Source of the DNA: Clavulina sp. PMI_390
Taxonomy: Eukaryota > Basidiomycota > Agaricomycetes > Cantharellales > Hydnaceae
Length of the DNA: 64,000 bases
Assembly: GCA_015039315.1 (NCBI GenBank)
Contig: WIDE01000110.1
Span: forward strand, 1-64,000
Reading direction: 5' to 3'
Each line of letters starts with the position of its first letter. The stretch's first letter is position 1. This document shows, piece by piece, positions 58,964 to 64,000 of this stretch. The notes beneath the pieces are model-generated. The model ran no database searches, had not been told where the DNA came from, and worked only from the letters and a program-made list of their open reading frames with translations. Made by a program: the position numbers and the translations under genes.

Positions 58964-60671
58964 ATGGCTGATCTTGAGAAGAACACTTCTGCCACTCCCG
59001 TTGGCAACGCGGTAAGGCTTTACCCCACCCCCGCACTCCCCGACGCTTAAACATTGTTCACCACTGACACTGGCCCTCCCCCGCCTTTTCTTCCTTTTCC
59101 TCGCGTTTTCCAGATGACCCTTGACGGAGGACGATCCCCGTACGTGTTCTTTCTGTCCATCTGCGCGCATGTTGCTCGCATTTCTGTCCAACATGGCACT
59201 GACTCAACTTTTCCCTTGCAATCCACGCCTCCCGCCAACAGTCATCTCCGAGTTATCGCAAACCCTGCTCCCCTCGGTCTCTTCTCCTTCGCGTCCACCA
59301 CCCTCATCCTGTCCCTCGTCAACGTCCAGGCGCGTCATGTAACCGAGGTCAGTCCCGCCGCCCGCCCCAAATCCCACATGACCGATACTGATTTCATTCA
59401 TCCTAATGCGCTCCCTCCATACTGATCACGCCACAATCTCTCTCTCGCCCTTTCTATTTTTCCATTCCCTCTCCCCCGTCTGATATGACGTGCCATAACA
59501 TGAATATCCCCATCCGTCCAATCACTTCATGTCCGTCTCGCACTTTCCTCGGCTCCGGATTATCCGCCCACTTCGCGCGCAACATGCACTCTCGGCCTCA
59601 ACCTATTCAACGGCATCAACAATCACGCTTTTGAAAAAATTTTCCCTTCTCTCCAGCCCAATGTCGTCGTCGGCATGGCTGTCGCATGCGGTGGTCTCGC
59701 TCAGCTGCTCGCCGGTCAATGGGAGTTTGTCACTGGTACGTTCATTCTATCCTCTTCACTGTAACCCCTTTCTCCATCTCCGCCCAACCCCCCATTGCCC
59801 CATTGGAGTGGCGTGGCGATTGCCAGCTCGTTCTTTCATCTCTGCCTGCTCCCCATCGCTTCTCTGTTCCTTTTCATCGAACCTGTGATTTGCCAAACCA
59901 TGCTAACTTGAGCTCCTTCGCCTTTCCTCTCTTCTACCCGCTGTATCGTGCCGTCATTCCATTCATTTCCTCTCTCCAGGTAACACCTTCGGCGCTACTG
60001 CTTTCTCTTCGTATGGTGCTTTCTGGATCAGGTAAGGGTTTAATTGTTTGTATTTGATCCTCGCGCCGGGCCGGATATTGCCCGAACCGACTCCATTGCG
60101 TCCGGATGCTTGGGCTGGGCTCTGGGGTGTTCTGCCCGATGGGCATGCCCCTTCCTGCCCTTGTGCTCCTGTCAACTTCATTACTTGTCTATCGCTTGCG
60201 ATTCTTCTTACTGATCGCGAATCTTCTCTTCCAGCTACGCCTTGATTCTCATTCCCGGCACTGGTGTATTGGATGCCTATACTGGCGCTGATGCTAAACC
60301 TGGTGATCTCGACAACGCCCTGGCCTTCTACCTGACTTCGTGGTTCATCTTCACTTTCGTAAGTCGAGCTATTCTTATCTTCATCTCAATATGCTCGTCT
60401 AAACATCGAATCCCCTTAATAGATCATGTGGCTTGCTTCCCTGCGCTCGACTCTCGCCACCTCTGCCGTCTTCTTCTTCTTGTGGATCACCTTCATGCTG
60501 CTCGCTATTGGCAACTACAAGGCCAGCGTCAACGTCATCAAGGCTGGTGGTGGCTTCGGTCTGCTCACCGCTGCCTGCGCGTACTACGTTGCTGCATCGG
60601 ATGTCATCACTCCCAAGACCAGCTACGCAGCACTGCCCGTGATGCACCTCCCCAAGAGGAACGACCTGTAA
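58964..60671 (+). CDS. GPR1/FUN34/YaaH-type acetate transporter (ATO family), paralogue 2
   Basis: The ATG at 58964 starts MADLEKNTSATPVGNA. Exons give MTLDGGRSP, HLRVIANPAPLGLFSFASTT, LILSLVNVQARHVTE, PNVVVGMAVACGGLAQLLAG, NTFGATAFSSYGAFWIS, YALILIPGTGVLDAYTGADA, LDNALAFYLTSWFIFTF, IMWLASLRSTLATSAVFFFL and a last exon AACAYYVAASDVITPKTSYA ending LPKRNDL at TAA 60669-60671. The signature NPAPLG and the six-helix order match paralogue 1, but the C-terminus differs: here the last exon reads straight through to ALPVMHLPKRNDL, while paralogue 1 splices to a short final exon. It is convergent with the PRO2 gene 413 bp downstream. Confidence 0.92.
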
Positions 60672-61084
60672 ATTGTTCCTTGAAATCCGTCTTTTCACTC
60701 TCTCTACCTACCTATACCCCTACCCTCCCTCTACCTCTCCTCATCTCATCAGCTCTGATTTGAGTTCCCGTCATCGTCGTCGCTTTGTTTGTTCGTCTCA
60801 GACGTGTGTCTCTGATCTGCTTTCTGATGTTGTCCCGCTCCCTCCGCTCGCGATTTACCCCTCTGATTTATCGATTGATCCCTCTTAGTTCTTTTTTACG
60901 AGAGTTTTCTTTCACCTTGTCAAGTACTCTGTCTGGGTTCAAAAGTTGGTTTTGCTTCCATGGTTCATTCTCAATCCATCATCATTTTTTTGCACTCCTA
61001 TCTTGATCGGAAAGCATGACACAAGTGAATAAGAAAGATATCAAGTGAGGAGTCTGAACACAGTGTGAATGACTTTTTGTTATA
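60672..61084. other. Convergent intergenic region, no gene seen
   Basis: T-rich sequence holding the 3' ends of ATO 2 and PRO2. Confidence 0.5.
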
Positions 61085-62766
61085 CTACAGTACAAAGGAA
61101 GGACGAGTATCAAGTCCCAGTTGTCGATGCTTATACGTCCTCTTGCCAGCCCCAGTCCCATACTCTCCAGCAACATGCCCCTTGACCTCACCATCCGCAC
61201 TAACGAGGACATACTTGTAAATCACAAGGCCCTCCAGCCCTACGGGTCCCCTTGCATGAATGCGCCCCGTACTAATCCCTACCTCTGTTCCAAAGCCATA
61301 GCGGAACCCATCCGCAAAGCGCGTGCTCGCATTCACAAATGTCCCCGCCGAATCCACCGCTTTGCACCACTGCTCGGCATGTGCGCTCGAGCGCGTGATG
61401 ATGCTGTCTGTGTGATGCGACGAGTGCGCGTTTGTGAATTCGATGGCGGTGTCCAGAGATGGGAGCGTGATGATTGCTAGTGTTAGGGCGAGGAACTCGG
61501 TTTCGTAGTCGGCTGGTGAGTTAGCGGGTTTGACGTGTGTTTTGAAGGCGGGGAGGGAGGTTAGGGATGAGGAAGAGGTGAGGAGGGCGAGGGAGGGGGC
61601 GTCGCAGCGGAGTTCGACGCCTGAGGAGAGCAGCGATGTGGCGACGGCGTGCCAAACTGCGGGCGGGAGGTCGGCATGCAAGATAAGGATCTCTACGGCA
61701 TTGCAGGCAGAGGGATAGTCAATCTATGTGTAGATAGGGAGAATTCGGAAGTCGAGCGAGTTGGTCAGGCTTTCCTCAGGAAGGCGGATCATGAGAGCGG
61801 GGGAAGGGGGCGGGGGGCCGTACCTTGGAGTCTGTGATAACGCGCACGGCGGTATCAAGATCGGCCGATTCGTCCAAGAAGATAGTGCACAGGCCATCCG
61901 CGTGGCCCATGACAGGGATCTTGGAGAGTTTCTGGATGTTCGACACGAGGGCGTTACTCCCCCGGGGGATCACCAAGTCGATGTATCGGTCAAGATCGAG
62001 CAGGCTTGAGATCTCTTCGCGGGACTGGACGGTCTGGATGTACAGGGGGTCGAGCCGGGAATTCGATAGTGCGGCCTGGATGGCGCGTGATATCTCTGCT
62101 GTCGTCTGGGCCGATTCTTTGCCTCCTTTCAAGATGGCAGCATTTCCTGTAGAGTAGTAGAATATGTGCGGGAAAAAAAGAGAGGGCCCACATTGTTCTT
62201 TTCAATACACACCGTGCTTAATTGAGAAGAGAGGAGGTGCTTACCAGATTTGATAGCTAGGGCAGTAATATTTACTACGACTTCGGGTCTGGACTCGAAG
62301 ATGACGAGGAGTACGCCGATAGGGCACGACACGCGGTGAAGCTTGAGACCGTCATCAAGTTCACTTGCATAGGATATCTGCCCATTTGGATCGGGGAGCG
62401 CAGCGACGTCGGAGATGCCCTGGAGCATCGAGTCCCATTTGTCGCCCTTTGAGAGATTAAGGCGGCTCAGAAGCGGAGCACCCATACGACCAGCATCGAC
62501 TTCAATTTGCGCAGCCTATTAGATCAAACAAGACCAGGCTGACGACACCTGAGTGCACTGATTTCCTTTTTGTTGAGAGCAAAGTATTATGGCATTTCAC
62601 CCACTTCGATGTCGCGCCGATTCGCAGCGAGGATCGCATCCTTGTTCTGCGCGAGACTTGTTTTAATTTGCTCGAGTGCAGTTACCCGTTCGTCATGAGA
62701 GACGAGCTGTGAGGCCTCGAATGCGCGTTTTGCGTTCTTTGCAATGTCCAAGGGAGTCATAGTCAT
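61085..62766 (-). CDS. PRO2: Gamma-glutamyl phosphate reductase (proline biosynthesis)
   Basis: The minus-strand ATG at 62766 gives MTMTPLDIAKNAKRAFEASQ; a second ATG at 62760 is possible. Exons include NKDAILAANRRDIE, AAQIEVDAGRMGAPLLSRLN, LKLHRVSCPIGVLLVIFESR, PEVVVNITALAIKSG, TVQSREEISSLLDLDRYIDL, VIPRGSNALVSNIQKLSKIP, VMGHADGLCTIFLDESADLD, DYPSACNAVEILILH with the catalytic Cys, and GTEVGISTGRIHARGPVGLE, GHVAGEYGTG. This is the classical ProA/PRO2 layout of about 450 residues. It reduces L-glutamyl 5-phosphate to the semialdehyde with NADPH, the second step from glutamate to proline. The stop is at 61085-61087. A TATA-like run (62804-62813) lies about 40 bp upstream. Confidence 0.95.
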
Positions 62767-62803
62767 TCAATGAATTGCGAGATCTGTTTGGCCATGTGTT
62801 GAC

Positions 62804-62813
62804 ATATATATAT
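62804..62813 (-). promoter_or_regulatory. Possible TATA box of PRO2
   Basis: A run of alternating A and T lies about 40 bp upstream of the PRO2 ATG on the minus strand. Motif evidence only. Confidence 0.35.
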
Positions 62814-63114
62814 GAACACGATAACTCGCCCTCGGTGTCAACTTTGGTGTGATTCTCCCGCACTGTTCTGGTTTTGTGCACATGGACCCATGTTTCACGG
62901 CGTTGAGCACCATCGGACATGATGTCACGAATGTATTCGATCCTTGCCCTGATGTATCCAACCGAATTTGACTCTCCGTGTTTTGGGAAATTGGGGGAAA
63001 CAGACAGAATGCGAGCCCGAAAGTGCCTAGACCCCTCCGCCACTTATTGCCCCGAGGAGTTCAAAGAGGGGGGGCGGTGCCGCCTAAATCCCGTCTCTCG
63101 CGTATAATACAGAG

Positions 63115-63124
63115 TATATATAAG
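63115..63124 (+). promoter_or_regulatory. Possible TATA box of the Ran1/Ksp1-like kinase
   Basis: TATATATAAG lies about 65 bp before the ATG at 63189, in a spacer shared with PRO2. It is a close match to the TATA consensus. Confidence 0.45.
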
Positions 63125-63188
63125 GGTGGCCCCTTTCTGCCCACGATCTCGCTCGCCCTCGTCCTCTGTGCTGCCACTGCCACTGCCT

Positions 63189-64000
63189 ATGAGTACTGCT
63201 GCCGCCAACACAACTGTGTCTCTTGACGATGCCAGCTTCCTCTTCCGGCCCATAGATCAGGGGCGAGTCGTCCTGGTGAGTGTCCACAGCACGTTATGGG
63301 CTCATCTTTTACTGATAATCTTGATATGACTGGTAACTAGCTCAATGAGCATTCGAAGGGTTCTTTCGGAACCATCTACACCGCTCTAGGCCCGGCCAAC
63401 CCAGTCTCGTTCAAGACACGCGACTATCCCTACATCCCAGCCGCCGGCCATCTCCAGCGAGTCTACGCGGTCAAAGAGCTCCCGCGCGCGAAATCCAAAG
63501 CGTTTGCAAAGGAAATCATGTGCCATCGTATCATGGGCCAGTCCCCCGGCATACTCAGGCTGCACCATGTCGTCGAGGAACCCGATGCGTCTTATCTCGT
63601 GATGGTCCGTGTCGCTGTTTTATTTGTATTTTCCGCGCACTCTAGCAGAGATACTTACTACTTCTCCTTGACGCGTAGGACTTTCATCCCGCAGGCGATC
63701 TGACGACTTCCATCAGCACCAACTTTCATATCTATGAGGACTCGCGATACGTAAAGGACCTCTCGCTCCAGATCATATCGGCAATCGAGCAGTGCCACTC
63801 CAAGGGCGTGTACCATCGAGATATCAAACCAGACAATATCCTCATCGCGGACGGGGGCGTCCGGGTCGTAGTTGCCGACTTTGGACTCGCCACTAATAAG
63901 GAATCAACGGTCGATTTTCATAATGGCAGCGAGATTTACATGAGTCCAGGTGCGGCAGTTTTGCTCTACGTTATCGCAGTTTCCCCACACGCCCTCATTC
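63189..64000 (+). CDS. Ran1/Ksp1-like Ser/Thr protein kinase (3' end outside the window)
   Basis: The ATG at 63189 begins MSTAAANTTVSLDDASFLFR. After an intron the kinase domain starts: LNEHSKGSFGTIYTALGPAN (Gly loop), VYAVKELPRAKSKAFAKEIM (ATP Lys and alpha-C Glu), LVM joined to DFHPAGDLTTSI, QIISAIEQCHSKGVYHRDIK, PDNILIADGG, VADFGLATNKE, and GSEIYMSPG where the window ends during an intron. The catalytic set K, E, HRD and DFG is complete so far. The HRDIKPDNIL/DFGLAT/GSxxYMSPE style resembles fungal Ran1/Pat1, Ksp1 and Vhs1 kinases, which act in nutrient and developmental signalling. The exact subfamily needs the missing C-lobe. It is divergent from PRO2. Confidence 0.8.

Overview
The window looks like nuclear DNA of a filamentous basidiomycete. 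Genes are broken by many short introns (mostly about 50-80 nt, GT-AG, a few GC-AG), intergenic distances are about 0.1-2.5 kb, and the families present are typical of Agaricomycetes: fungal_TF_MHR regulators, Zn2Cys6 factors, TKL-type kinases, Liz1/Dal5-type permeases, AmdS-type amidases and GPR1/FUN34/YaaH acetate transporters. A Rhizoctonia/Ceratobasidium-like genome is my guess from protein style only. Seventeen genes are well supported and two more are less certain in structure. No rRNA, tRNA, CRISPR or intact transposon was seen.

Layout. 0-5 kb: the 3' part of a coiled-coil/low-complexity protein and a CaMK-type kinase. 5-17 kb: an ACS-family permease, a TKL kinase-like/ARID chimera, then an AmdS-like amidase (-) and a second permease (+) transcribed divergently from a GATA-rich promoter. 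17-38 kb: a Zn2Cys6 factor (-), a BUR1/CDK9 kinase (-) head to head with SEC27 (COPI beta'), a roughly 2.5 kb stretch with no gene I can support, an MHR-domain protein with an unusual N-terminal CxxC pair, and a CUE/CCCH/DUF1771/Smr protein. 38-44 kb: a third permease (-) and second amidase (+), an inverted copy of the 11-16.5 kb pair. 44-47 kb: xylulokinase (-). 47-54 kb: a tandem segmental duplication carrying two M20 (PM20D2-like) peptidase genes. 55-61 kb: two ATO-type acetate transporter paralogues. 61-64 kb: gamma-glutamyl phosphate reductase (-), then the start of a Ran1/Ksp1-like kinase that runs off the window.

How it may work together (inference): AmdS-type amidases release ammonia and a carboxylate (acetate from acetamide), the paired permeases could import the amide, ATO proteins move acetate or ammonium, and PM20D2-type peptidases act on dipeptide-like amides. 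Both amidase/permease promoters have several exact GATAAG/CTTATC motifs, as expected for AreA/Nit2-type nitrogen control. The recurring theme is gene duplication: three permeases, two amidases, two M20 peptidases and two ATO transporters. One M20 copy also carries a 91-bp tandem duplication that doubles a 3' splice site. The most unusual architectures are the kinase-ARID chimera with an Arg in place of the VAIK lysine, and the CUE-CCCH-Smr protein.
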